A DNA stretch of 19,870 nucleotides from Prevotella sp. UBA2444. Lineage in GTDB: Bacteria; Bacteroidota; Bacteroidia; Bacteroidales; Bacteroidaceae. Below are positions 6,214-13,371 of the stretch, piece after piece. Both the position numbers and the translations under genes were made by a program. Position 1 is the first letter of the stretch. Each line of letters starts with the position of its first letter. The notes beneath the pieces were generated by a model. That model saw only the letters and a program-made list of their open reading frames with translations, had not been told where the DNA came from and did no database searches. The stretch lies in contig DDQK01000011.1 of assembly GCA_002342665.1 (NCBI GenBank), positions 42,346-62,215 of the forward strand, read 5' to 3'.

Positions 6214-7290
6214 ATGAACGAAAGCAAAAGAACCCTGTTAGGAATGACACTCAGCGAGCTGAAAAGTGCGGTGAAGGAACTCGGCATGCCCCAGTTCACT
6301 GCCTCGCAGATTACCCAGTGGATATACCGGCAGGGGGTGGGCACCTTCGACGAGATGACCAACATTTCGAAAGCTAACCGCCAGACCCTTTCCGAACATT
6401 TTGAGACAGGACTGACGGCCCCTGTCGACAGCCAGCATTCCAAGGACGGTACCATCAAGTATCTCTTCCCCGCATACTGTGGCAATACGACAAGAGACGA
6501 TGCCCCCCACTATGTCGAGACGGTCTACATCCCCGACAAGGAACGGGCCACGCTCTGCGTCAGCTGTCAGGTGGGCTGCAGGATGAACTGCCTGTTCTGC
6601 CAGACGGGCAAGCAAGGCTTTGAGGGGCATCTCACTGCTGCCGACATCCTGAATCAGATTTACGCCCTGCCCATGCGGGAATCCCTGACCAACATCGTGT
6701 TTATGGGACAGGGAGAGCCCATGGACAATCTCGACGAGGTGCTGCGTGCCACGGAAATACTGACAGCCGACTACGGCTTGGCATGGAGTCCGAAGCGCAT
6801 CACGGTGAGTAGCGTAGGCGTGAAGGGCAAGCTGAAGCGATTCCTTGACGAGAGCGAGTGCCACGTGGCCATATCGCTCCACTCCCCCATCCATGAGCAG
6901 CGGCTAAAGCTGATGCCTGCCGAACACCAGATGGGTATCGAGGATACCGTCAGTCTCCTGCGACAGTACGACTTCTCACACCAGCGCCGCTGCTCGTTTG
7001 AGTATATCTGCTTTGCCGGGCTCAACGATACCCCTACCCATGCCCGGGAGATAGTCAGACTGCTCAAGGGACTGGAATGTCGCGTCAATCTGATCAGGTT
7101 CCACGAAATACCGGGTGTCGACTTGCCCGGCTCTGACGAGAAGCGCATGGAGGCACTGCGCGACTATCTGACGGCCCACGGCATATTCACAACCATCAGG
7201 GCCAGTCGCGGACAAGACATCCTGGCTGCCTGCGGACTGCTATCCACCGCAAGGAAGCGAGAAGTGAAGAGTGATAATTTAGTTGAATAA
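6214..7290 (+). CDS. rlmN: dual-specificity 23S rRNA/tRNA adenine-C2 methyltransferase RlmN
   Basis: This 358-residue radical-SAM enzyme methylates C2 of adenosine, in family members at 23S rRNA A2503 and tRNA A37. The 4Fe-4S/SAM motif is C122-x3-C126-x2-C129 (GCRMNCLFC), followed by QTGKQGF. The GQGEPMDN segment (SAM contacts), the ISLHSP segment and the C-terminal methyl-carrying cysteine C340 in ILAACGLL are all present, so the enzyme looks intact and of normal length. The N-terminal accessory domain (LKSAVKELGMPQFTASQITQWIY) is typical. ATG 6214 is placed 22 bases after a strong -7 box. The pdxA-like gene begins seven bases after the stop, so rlmN probably heads a three-gene operon. Confidence 0.95.
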   Translation: MNESKRTLLGMTLSELKSAVKELGMPQFTASQITQWIYRQGVGTFDEMTNISKANRQTLSEHFETGLTAPVDSQHSKDGTIKYLFPAYCGNTTRDDAPHYVETVYIPDKERATLCVSCQVGCRMNCLFCQTGKQGFEGHLTAADILNQIYALPMRESLTNIVFMGQGEPMDNLDEVLRATEILTADYGLAWSPKRITVSSVGVKGKLKRFLDESECHVAISLHSPIHEQRLKLMPAEHQMGIEDTVSLLRQYDFSHQRRCSFEYICFAGLNDTPTHAREIVRLLKGLECRVNLIRFHEIPGVDLPGSDEKRMEALRDYLTAHGIFTTIRASRGQDILAACGLLSTARKREVKSDNLVE

Positions 7291-7297
7291 AAAAGAT

Positions 7298-8386
7298 ATG
7301 GAAGACAGAATGATTCGCGTGGCTATCACGCCCGGAGATACAAACGGCACAGGCTATGAGGAAATCCTCAAAGCTTTCGAGAATCCTGTGATGCTCGAGC
7401 TGTGTACACCTATTATATATGGTAACCCCAAGGCAGCAACCTATCATCGCAACGCCTTGGAACTGACGACCCCTTTCAGCGTCATAGCCCAGGCATCTGA
7501 AGCACGCGACGGACGACTCAATCTACTGACGGCCTCCGACGAGGAGGTGAAGATCGAGTTCGGCACGCCCACCCCAGAGTCGGCCGATGCTGCCCGCAAG
7601 GCTCTGCAACGTGCCAAGGAGGACCTGAAGGAAGGTCTCTACGACGTGCTGGTACAGGCTCCCACAGTGCCCAGTAGCAAGCCCGACCTCGAAGACCGTT
7701 CGCTGCTGGTGCTCTTTGCCGACGAACTGCGCATCGCCCTTGTCACCAGTCGCCTGCCCATCAAGCAGGTGGCCGAGAACATCTCGAAGGAGAAGGTCAT
7801 GGAGAAGGGCCGACTGTTCCACAAGAGCCTTCGCCGCGACTTCCGCATCAGCAACCCGCGCATCGCCGTGCTGGCCCTCAACCCCCAGATGGGCACTGAG
7901 GAGCAGGATATCATCAAGCCAGCCATCGAAGCCCTTGAGGGAGAAAGCATCCAGGTGTTCGGACCTTTCATCGCCGATGAATTCTTCGGAGACAGCATGC
8001 AGTATAGCTTCGACGGCATTCTCGCCATGTACGATGACCAAGGCAATGTGCCCTTCAAGACCATCGCCACGGAGTATGGTGTGAAGATGAAGACGGGATT
8101 CCCCTTCGTCATCACCACACCCAACCACGACCCCCATTTCGAGCTGGCAGGCAAGGGATTAGCCGATCCGGCCTCGATGCGCCACGCCATCTATGCAGCC
8201 ATCGACATCTACCGCAACCGCCTCGACTACGATGAGCCCCTGGGCAATCCTCTGCCCAAGCTCTACCACGAGAAGCGCGAGGATGGCGACAAGGCACGCT
8301 TCACCATGCGCCCCAAGGACCAGTTCAAGCGCGAAGACAAGAAGCTGCAGGAGAAAGACAATCAACAACCCACAGAAAAGGAATAG
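7298..8386 (+). CDS. pdxA: PdxA-family protein (4-hydroxythreonine-4-phosphate dehydrogenase homologue) lacking the metal-binding histidines
   Basis: This 362-residue protein follows the PdxA fold from end to end: IRVAITPGDTNGTGYEEILK, PIIYGNPKAATYHR, GTEEQDIIKPAIEAL, ILAMYDDQG-VPFK, LAGKGLADPASMRHAI. PdxA oxidises 4-phosphohydroxy-threonine in the DXP-dependent vitamin B6 pathway and uses a metal held by three histidines. Here all three look replaced. The GHTE segment is absent (APTVPSSKPDLEDRSLL instead). NPHAG has become NPQMG (Q197) with the glycine loop shortened. MYHDQG has become MYDDQG (D246). The DHGTA motif is NHDPH. The frame is intact, so this looks like a diverged paralogue or pseudoenzyme rather than a dead gene. 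A charged tail follows residue ~310. ATG 7298 was chosen, with ATG 7310 possible. The symbol denotes family only. Confidence 0.8.
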   Translation: MEDRMIRVAITPGDTNGTGYEEILKAFENPVMLELCTPIIYGNPKAATYHRNALELTTPFSVIAQASEARDGRLNLLTASDEEVKIEFGTPTPESADAARKALQRAKEDLKEGLYDVLVQAPTVPSSKPDLEDRSLLVLFADELRIALVTSRLPIKQVAENISKEKVMEKGRLFHKSLRRDFRISNPRIAVLALNPQMGTEEQDIIKPAIEALEGESIQVFGPFIADEFFGDSMQYSFDGILAMYDDQGNVPFKTIATEYGVKMKTGFPFVITTPNHDPHFELAGKGLADPASMRHAIYAAIDIYRNRLDYDEPLGNPLPKLYHEKREDGDKARFTMRPKDQFKREDKKLQEKDNQQPTEKE

Positions 8387-8389
8387 CAG

Positions 8390-9394
8390 ATGAAAAGTAA
8401 GTACCAGAACGCCTTCTTCATCTTCGGATTCCTCGTCCTGTTAGTGATGGCCACCCAGCTCGACTTCGCCCAGGTATGGGAGGGAGTCAGCCACGCCGGA
8501 TACTGGTTCCTGGCTGTCATCGCTCTATGGGCGGTCATCTATATGCTGAACACAGCCTCCTGGTATCTTATCATCAACAGCATCGGTAACGAGCAGAACG
8601 TGTGCCGCACCAACAGGGTGTCGTTCTGGTGGCTATACAAGATCACCATCTCGGCCTTTGCGCTCAACTATGCCACCCCAGGCGGTCTCATGGGGGGCGA
8701 GCCGTACCGCATCATGTCGCTCTCGCCCAAGATCGGCACCCAGAGGGCCTCATCATCGGTGATCCTCTACGTGATGACCCATATCTACAGCCACTTCTGG
8801 ATATGGCTGCTGACGGTGCCCCTCTACATAGCCACAGAGAAGATGACACCCCTGAGCTACATCGTACTGTCGCTCATCTCAATCATCTGCCTCACGGCTA
8901 TCTGGTTCTTCATCCGAGGCTACAAGAAAGGGATAGCCCAGACGGGCATGAACATCCTGCGGCACGTCCCTCTGCTGAAGCGATGGGCGCGTCCGTTCCT
9001 GGAACGCAACCAAGAGAAGCTGCTTGAAATCGACAGACAGATTGCTGCACTGCACAACCAGAATCCCCGCACGTTCATGGCTACGGTGTTCTTCGAGTTC
9101 AACAGCCGACTGATCTCTGCCCTCGAGATTTTCTTCATCCTGCTCGTCATCATGCCTGAAGTGAGAATCACGCAGTGCATCATCATCTACTCCTACACCA
9201 CCCTCTTTGCCAACATGCTCTTCTTCATGCCCCTCCAACTGGGTGGCCGCGAGGGAGGTTTCGTCATGTCCACCGAAGGCCTGAGCATGACGGCCCGAGC
9301 CGGTATCTTCGTAGCCCTGCTCGTCAGAGTCCGCGAACTGATATGGACCACCATCGGCCTCCTGCTCATCAAATTTGATAAGAAACAGGCATGA
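8390..9394 (+). CDS. UPF0104 / lysylphosphatidylglycerol synthase TM-region family membrane protein
   Basis: This 334-residue polytopic inner-membrane protein belongs to the flippase-like LPG_synthase_TM/UPF0104 family. Hydrophobic spans occur near residues 8-22, 35-54, 120-145, 155-175, 225-250, 258-285 and 300-325. The conserved stretch ALNYATPGGLMGGEPYR (about residues 88-104) is the family's hallmark loop, and PLQLGGREGGF is the second conserved region. No soluble aminoacyl-transferase domain is fused, so lipid aminoacylation is unlikely; transport or a related envelope role is inferred for the family. ATG 8390 comes three bases after the PdxA homologue's stop, so the two are almost certainly co-transcribed. 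Confidence 0.85.
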   Translation: MKSKYQNAFFIFGFLVLLVMATQLDFAQVWEGVSHAGYWFLAVIALWAVIYMLNTASWYLIINSIGNEQNVCRTNRVSFWWLYKITISAFALNYATPGGLMGGEPYRIMSLSPKIGTQRASSSVILYVMTHIYSHFWIWLLTVPLYIATEKMTPLSYIVLSLISIICLTAIWFFIRGYKKGIAQTGMNILRHVPLLKRWARPFLERNQEKLLEIDRQIAALHNQNPRTFMATVFFEFNSRLISALEIFFILLVIMPEVRITQCIIIYSYTTLFANMLFFMPLQLGGREGGFVMSTEGLSMTARAGIFVALLVRVRELIWTTIGLLLIKFDKKQA

Positions 9395-9441
9395 TTTCAG
9401 TTAAATTGTGCCAAAATTTCAGTTTATTCAAAAATATTGTG

Positions 9442-9449
9442 TAATTTTG
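9442..9449 (+). promoter_or_regulatory. -7 box upstream of the sigma-54 activator gene
   Basis: TAATTTTG matches TAnnTTTG and ends eight bases before the ATG at 9458, so the leader would be very short. The upstream box is weak: TTTC at 9417-9420 lies 21 bases away. Confidence 0.45.
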
Positions 9450-9457
9450 TCAGCTGA

Positions 9458-10699
9458 ATGAAGACATCCGAACTGCAATCCATCAAGCAGCGATACAATA
9501 TCGTGGGCAACTGCGAGGCCTTGAACAATGCACTCGACGTGGCACTCAAGGTGGCGCCGATAGACCTCAGTGTGCTCATCATCGGAGAGAGCGGCGTGGG
9601 TAAGGATATACTGCCGCGCGTCATCCACGACAATTCACCGCGCCGACGCGAGAAATATTTTGCCATCAACTGCGGAGCCATCCCCGAAGGCACTATCGAC
9701 AGTGAACTCTTTGGCCATGTCAAGGGTTCGTTCACCGGTGCCATAGGCGACTCGCTGGGCTATTTCGGTGCAGCCAACAAGGGCACCCTCTTCCTCGACG
9801 AGGTTGGCGAACTGCCCATGGCGACACAGGCCCGACTGTTGCGAGTGCTGGAGAACGGTGAATACATTCCCGTCGGAGCCACCGATGTCCGAAAGACCGA
9901 CGTACGCGTGGTGGCAGCAACCAACGTCAATATTCAGAAGGCCATCAGTGAGGGGCGTTTCCGCGAAGACCTCTACTATCGCCTCAACCAGATACAGATA
10001 CAGATGCCTGCCCTGCGTGACCGCGGTGAGGACATCGTGCTGCTGTTCCGTCTCTTCGCCATGCAGATGGCCGAGAAATACCGCATGGACAGAGTGGTAC
10101 TCACCGACGAAGCCAAGCAGATGCTCATGCGCTATAAGTGGCCTGGCAACATCAGGCAGCTGAAGAGCATCACCGAGCAACTGTCGGTTCTCAGTGCCGA
10201 GCGCACCATCACGCCAGAGATCCTTTCACGCTTCATCCCCCAGGATCAAGAGAGCACCCAACTGGCCACAATCCACTCCACCGAGGGAGACCACAGCTTC
10301 GAAAACGAACGGGAGATCCTCTACAAGATACTATTCGAGCTCAGGGGCAATGTGAACGACATGCGGCGTGAGATGGGAGCCCTGAAGAAGCAACTCGACG
10401 ATGTGCGCAGTGGCTCAGTAACCCCGCAGACAACCGCTCCGCTGACCACCACACAGCTGGCCCCCATCACTCCCCTCCAGCCTATCCAGCAGGAGCCGGA
10501 TCTTGAGGACGCTGTTGCAGAGGAATACGTAGAGCCTGAGCACGAACTGGAGAACCTCAACCTCAATGACCTCAGCAAGAACATGCTGGAGAAGGCCCTG
10601 GAACGCAACAATGGCAACCGCAAGAAGGCTGCACAGGAACTGGGCATCAGCGACCGGACACTTTACAGAAGACTCAAGCAATATGGACTCGACAAATAG
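9458..10699 (+). CDS. sigma-54-dependent transcriptional activator without receiver domain
   Basis: This 413-residue protein is an NtrC-type AAA+ activator that remodels RNA polymerase-sigma-54. It starts almost directly with the AAA+ domain: Walker A GESGVGKD (43-50), the sigma-54 contact loop GSFTGA (90-95), Walker B LFLDE (111-115), the arginine-rich GRFREDLYYRLNQ segment and KWPGNIRQL. A Fis-type helix-turn-helix lies at the C-terminus (KKAAQELGISDRTLYRRLKQ). There is no N-terminal receiver, PAS or GAF domain, so activity is not controlled by phosphorylation of the protein itself. A helical ENEREILYKILFELRG stretch and a P/T/Q-rich linker (about 280-365) separate AAA+ from HTH. lptE begins inside its last codons. 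The same neighbourhood (activator, lptE, TPR protein, secG) is familiar from Bacteroidales. Confidence 0.92.
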   Translation: MKTSELQSIKQRYNIVGNCEALNNALDVALKVAPIDLSVLIIGESGVGKDILPRVIHDNSPRRREKYFAINCGAIPEGTIDSELFGHVKGSFTGAIGDSLGYFGAANKGTLFLDEVGELPMATQARLLRVLENGEYIPVGATDVRKTDVRVVAATNVNIQKAISEGRFREDLYYRLNQIQIQMPALRDRGEDIVLLFRLFAMQMAEKYRMDRVVLTDEAKQMLMRYKWPGNIRQLKSITEQLSVLSAERTITPEILSRFIPQDQESTQLATIHSTEGDHSFENEREILYKILFELRGNVNDMRREMGALKKQLDDVRSGSVTPQTTAPLTTTQLAPITPLQPIQQEPDLEDAVAEEYVEPEHELENLNLNDLSKNMLEKALERNNGNRKKAAQELGISDRTLYRRLKQYGLDK

Positions 10700-11204
10700 A
10701 CATTTCAAAATCACTCTGGTCGCATTGATGGCCATTTTGGTGACAGCCTGCTCCGTCAGCTACAAGTTCAACGGAGCCAGTATCGACTACACCAAGACAA
10801 AAACCATACAGATAGCCAATTTCCCCATCCGCTCCAACTACGTCTGGGGCCCCATGGGACCTATCTTCAACAACGAGCTCAAGGATCTCTTCGGGCGCAG
10901 CACCAAGCTGATACAGGTCAAGCGCAATGGCGACCTGAAGCTCGAGGGAGAGATTACGCGCTATGACCAGCGCAACAAGTCGGTATCGGCTGAAGGATAC
11001 TCTGCACTGACAGAGCTCTCTATGACCGTCAACGTCAGATTCACCAATACAAAGAACCACGAAGAGGACTTTGAACAGCAGTTCACGGCACATAAGGAGT
11101 TCAACTCGAAACTCTCGCTCAATTCGGTACAGGAAGATCTTGTCAACCAAATGGTGAAAGATATCTGCGACCAGATTTTCAATGCCTGCGTGGCCAACTG
11201 GTAA
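10683..11204 (+). CDS. lptE: LPS assembly lipoprotein LptE
   Basis: This 173-residue lipoprotein is the Bacteroidetes version of LptE, the outer-membrane partner of LptD in LPS insertion. The signal sequence ends in lipobox LVTAC with lipidated C23. The mature start SVSYKFNGASIDYTKTKTI, followed by IANFPIRSNYVWGP and the GDLKLEGEITRYD strand, is characteristic. The rest alternates strand and helix, ending in VNQMVKDICDQIFNACVANW. ATG 10683 lies 17 bases inside the activator gene in another frame. A longer frame from 10566 is open but would bury the signal peptide, so it was rejected. The overlap implies translational coupling. Confidence 0.9.
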   Translation: MDSTNRHFKITLVALMAILVTACSVSYKFNGASIDYTKTKTIQIANFPIRSNYVWGPMGPIFNNELKDLFGRSTKLIQVKRNGDLKLEGEITRYDQRNKSVSAEGYSALTELSMTVNVRFTNTKNHEEDFEQQFTAHKEFNSKLSLNSVQEDLVNQMVKDICDQIFNACVANW

Positions 11205-11216
11205 CTAGGAACAACT

Positions 11217-11966
11217 ATGGAGATAACGGAGCTGATAAACCACCCAGAGCGCCTTGATCGCGACACTCTCTACGAGTTGCGGTCCGTCCTTGCACTCTAC
11301 CCGTACTATCAGACGGCCCGTCTGCTCATGCTCCAGAATCTCTACCTGCTCCATGACCCCACCTTCGACGAGGAGTTGCGCCGGGCAGCCATCTACATCA
11401 CAGACCGCCGAGTGCTCTTCCAGATGATTGAAGCCGCGCACTACAATCTAAGGCCCTCCACGCCCCCATCAGGCGTCAACGAGAAATCGGCCACTACTCC
11501 CGAGTCGCGCACTATCTCACTGATCGATACATTCCTCGAGTCCATCCCCAAGGCTGAGGAGACAAAAGAAGAAAAGAAGCGCAAGCCCACACCTGCAGAC
11601 GCAGCTGTCGACTACGTGGCCTATCTGCTTGAAACCGAAGGTGATGGCGAGCCAGAACACGTGCCCGAAATGAAAGGGCAACAGCTCATCGATTCATTCA
11701 TAAATTCGGACAAAGGGCGCATTAAGCTCAGCGAACAGCCACAATACGTGCCTCAGATCGATGAAGAGCCGGAAAATGAGGAAAATGCCACCTCCGAAGG
11801 CTATTTTACTGAAACTTTGGCACGAATTTACATAAAACAGGGTAGATATTCGCAAGCTTTAGAAATTATTCAGCGATTAAGTTTGCAATTTCCAAAAAAA
11901 AATGCTTACTTTGCAGACCAAATACGCTTCTTGCAGAAGTTGATAATAAATAGCAATAAAAAATAA
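11217..11966 (+). CDS. tetratricopeptide repeat protein, unknown function
   Basis: This 249-residue protein has no signal peptide and is probably cytoplasmic. The N-terminal part is helical (LYELRSVLALYPYYQTARLL, FDEELRRAAIYITDRRVL). A low-complexity charged linker rich in E, K and P follows (about 85-190). A single TPR-like unit ends the protein (YFTETLARIYIKQGRYSQAL, then IIQRLSLQFPKKNAYFADQI, about residues 199-240). It is co-directional with lptE (12 bases upstream) and secG (11 bases downstream), a conserved arrangement in Bacteroidales that points to an envelope-related operon. The exact role is unknown. Base composition becomes markedly AT-rich over the last ~150 bases. Confidence 0.8.
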   Translation: MEITELINHPERLDRDTLYELRSVLALYPYYQTARLLMLQNLYLLHDPTFDEELRRAAIYITDRRVLFQMIEAAHYNLRPSTPPSGVNEKSATTPESRTISLIDTFLESIPKAEETKEEKKRKPTPADAAVDYVAYLLETEGDGEPEHVPEMKGQQLIDSFINSDKGRIKLSEQPQYVPQIDEEPENEENATSEGYFTETLARIYIKQGRYSQALEIIQRLSLQFPKKNAYFADQIRFLQKLIINSNKK

Positions 11967-11977
11967 TAGTAAAAAAG

Positions 11978-12376
11978 ATGTACACATTATTAGTAATTCT
12001 CATCGTGGTTGCAGCCGTGCTCATGATTGGCATCGTGCTCATCCAGGAATCTAAGGGCGGAGGTCTGGCTTCAAACTTCTCGTCCTACAATCAGATTGGC
12101 GGTGTGCGTAAGACCACCGACTTCATCGAGAAAACCACATGGGGCCTTGCTGCTGCCATGGTTGTTATCAGCGTGCTCTGCGCTTACGTTGCTCCCCAGG
12201 CTACAGGCTCCGGCTCTGTGATGGAGAACATCGAGGCTCCTGCCACCAATCCCAACAACCTGCCTGGCTTTGGTGCCAGTCAGCAGAAGGATGCTGCTCC
12301 CGCCAAGGCTCCTGCCAAGGAAGCTCCCGCCAAGGAGGCTCCCGCTGCTCCCGCTCCCGCACAGCCTGCTAAATAA
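11978..12376 (+). CDS. secG: preprotein translocase subunit SecG with Ala/Pro/Lys-rich tail
   Basis: This 132-residue protein is the small SecYEG subunit that assists protein export. Two membrane spans (about 3-22 and 53-72) flank the conserved cytoplasmic loop IQESKGGGLASNFSSYNQIG. The core ends near residue 75. The remaining ~55 residues are a low-complexity tail with repeated A-P-A-K and E-A-P units, a common Bacteroidetes extension that carries no known activity. The gene is the last of the activator-lptE-TPR-secG group, and a strong stem-loop follows at 12399-12428. Confidence 0.92.
   Translation: MYTLLVILIVVAAVLMIGIVLIQESKGGGLASNFSSYNQIGGVRKTTDFIEKTTWGLAAAMVVISVLCAYVAPQATGSGSVMENIEAPATNPNNLPGFGASQQKDAAPAKAPAKEAPAKEAPAAPAPAQPAK
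12296..12360 (+). repeat. imperfect tandem repeat inside the SecG tail
   Basis: Units of 12-15 bases built on GCTCCCGCCAAG(GAR) are repeated about three times, then shorten to GCTCCCGCT. All units are multiples of three bases, so copy-number change would lengthen or shorten the tail without a frameshift. Confidence 0.6.
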
Positions 12377-12398
12377 GCAGTACTGTTTGAATACCACA

Positions 12399-12428
12399 AT
12401 CCCTGTCGGCTCATGAGTCGACAGGGAT
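12399..12428 (+). terminator. strong stem-loop after secG
   Basis: ATCCCTGTCG (12399-12408) pairs perfectly with CGACAGGGAT (12419-12428). The interior GCTCATGAGT can extend the stem by three further pairs around a CATG loop. There is no T-run directly after it, so intrinsic termination is only probable. It separates the secG group from the lipoprotein gene that starts 31 bases later, so it could also act as an attenuator or RNA-stability element for that gene. Confidence 0.6.
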
Positions 12429-12458
12429 CCTTAAAAACCTAACTTAAATTTATTAATT

Positions 12459-13346
12459 ATGAAAAGCAAAAAGCTTTGCAACGTATTAACGTTGGTGTTG
12501 ATGGCAGCTATGGTGTCATCGTGTGAGAAAATGGTACCTACAGACGGTGCCAAGTCGGAAACCCTGCAGAACGGAAACGTTATCCTCCATGTCTCCCAGT
12601 TCGAACAGAAGCCCTTCGAAAGCAGAAGCCGAGGAGAGGCCAGCGACTACTGTACCCGCTTGTGCTTCCACATCTATGATGAGGGAGGAACTCGCGTGAA
12701 GTATGTCAATCAGAAACAGGAAGACGCTGGTTTTGGATCTGCCTCATTCACCCTCGACGAGGGCCGCTACGTACTGGTGGTCGTAGGCCACAACGCTTCT
12801 GCCAATCCCAGTTTCTCTGCCAACGAAAAGGTGAGTATCTCTGGCAAGAACCTGGGCGACACGTTCTGGTGCTGCGAGGAACTGGAAGTGAAGAGCGACG
12901 GTCTCGAAAAAAGCCTTGAGCTGAAGCGCATCGTATCGTTGGTGCGGTTTATCCCTACTGATGAGAATCCTGCCACCCTTGACCAGATGGTCATCAAGTA
13001 CAAAGGAAGCCGAGGCACGTTCAACGGACTGACGGGCTTTGGCTCCACCGATGTCAACCAGACCGTCGATATGGAGGTGAGCCCTGACGACACACAGTTT
13101 GAATTCTATATGATTCCCAGCGCACTGGAGAATACGCTCAGCGCAGAAATCAGCACCTACAGCCATAGCGCGACAGGCAGTGTTATCCCTCTGACCCAAA
13201 AGACCATCGACCAAATCCCTGTCAAGCGCAACTGCGTGACCATCTGCCGAGGCAATCTCTTCGATGGCAAGAGTTCTGAGCGCTCGGTTTTCATCACTGT
13301 CTCTATCGACGGCGAGTGGGACGAGGATATCAATCTCACCTTCTAA
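12459..13346 (+). CDS. FimB/Mfa2-like surface lipoprotein
   Basis: This 295-residue lipoprotein has a signal peptide ending in lipobox MVSSC with lipidated C22. The mature part shows the two-domain beta-rich layout of FimB/Mfa2-type fimbrial anchor subunits. The first domain contains TRLCFHIYDEGGTRVKYVNQ, then ASFTLDEGRYVLVVVGHNAS. The second contains LKRIVSLVRFIPTD, then FEFYMIPS, and strands to the end. Family members cap or anchor fimbriae at the outer membrane. No major fimbrillin gene is adjacent, so the role here is inferred only. It follows an AT-rich leader without a recognisable TAnnTTTG box and converges on the helicase gene, with 25 bases between stops. Confidence 0.75.
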   Translation: MKSKKLCNVLTLVLMAAMVSSCEKMVPTDGAKSETLQNGNVILHVSQFEQKPFESRSRGEASDYCTRLCFHIYDEGGTRVKYVNQKQEDAGFGSASFTLDEGRYVLVVVGHNASANPSFSANEKVSISGKNLGDTFWCCEELEVKSDGLEKSLELKRIVSLVRFIPTDENPATLDQMVIKYKGSRGTFNGLTGFGSTDVNQTVDMEVSPDDTQFEFYMIPSALENTLSAEISTYSHSATGSVIPLTQKTIDQIPVKRNCVTICRGNLFDGKSSERSVFITVSIDGEWDEDINLTF

Positions 13347-13371
13347 CTCCCTCCCCCACTACTCATGACCG

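Noticed and set aside
7523..8137. 204-codon open frame on the minus strand
   Set aside because: It is antisense to the PdxA homologue, whose own frame aligns with its family throughout.
10566..10682. Longer N-terminus for LptE
   Set aside because: It would place 39 unrelated residues before a clear lipoprotein signal peptide and extend the overlap with the activator gene.
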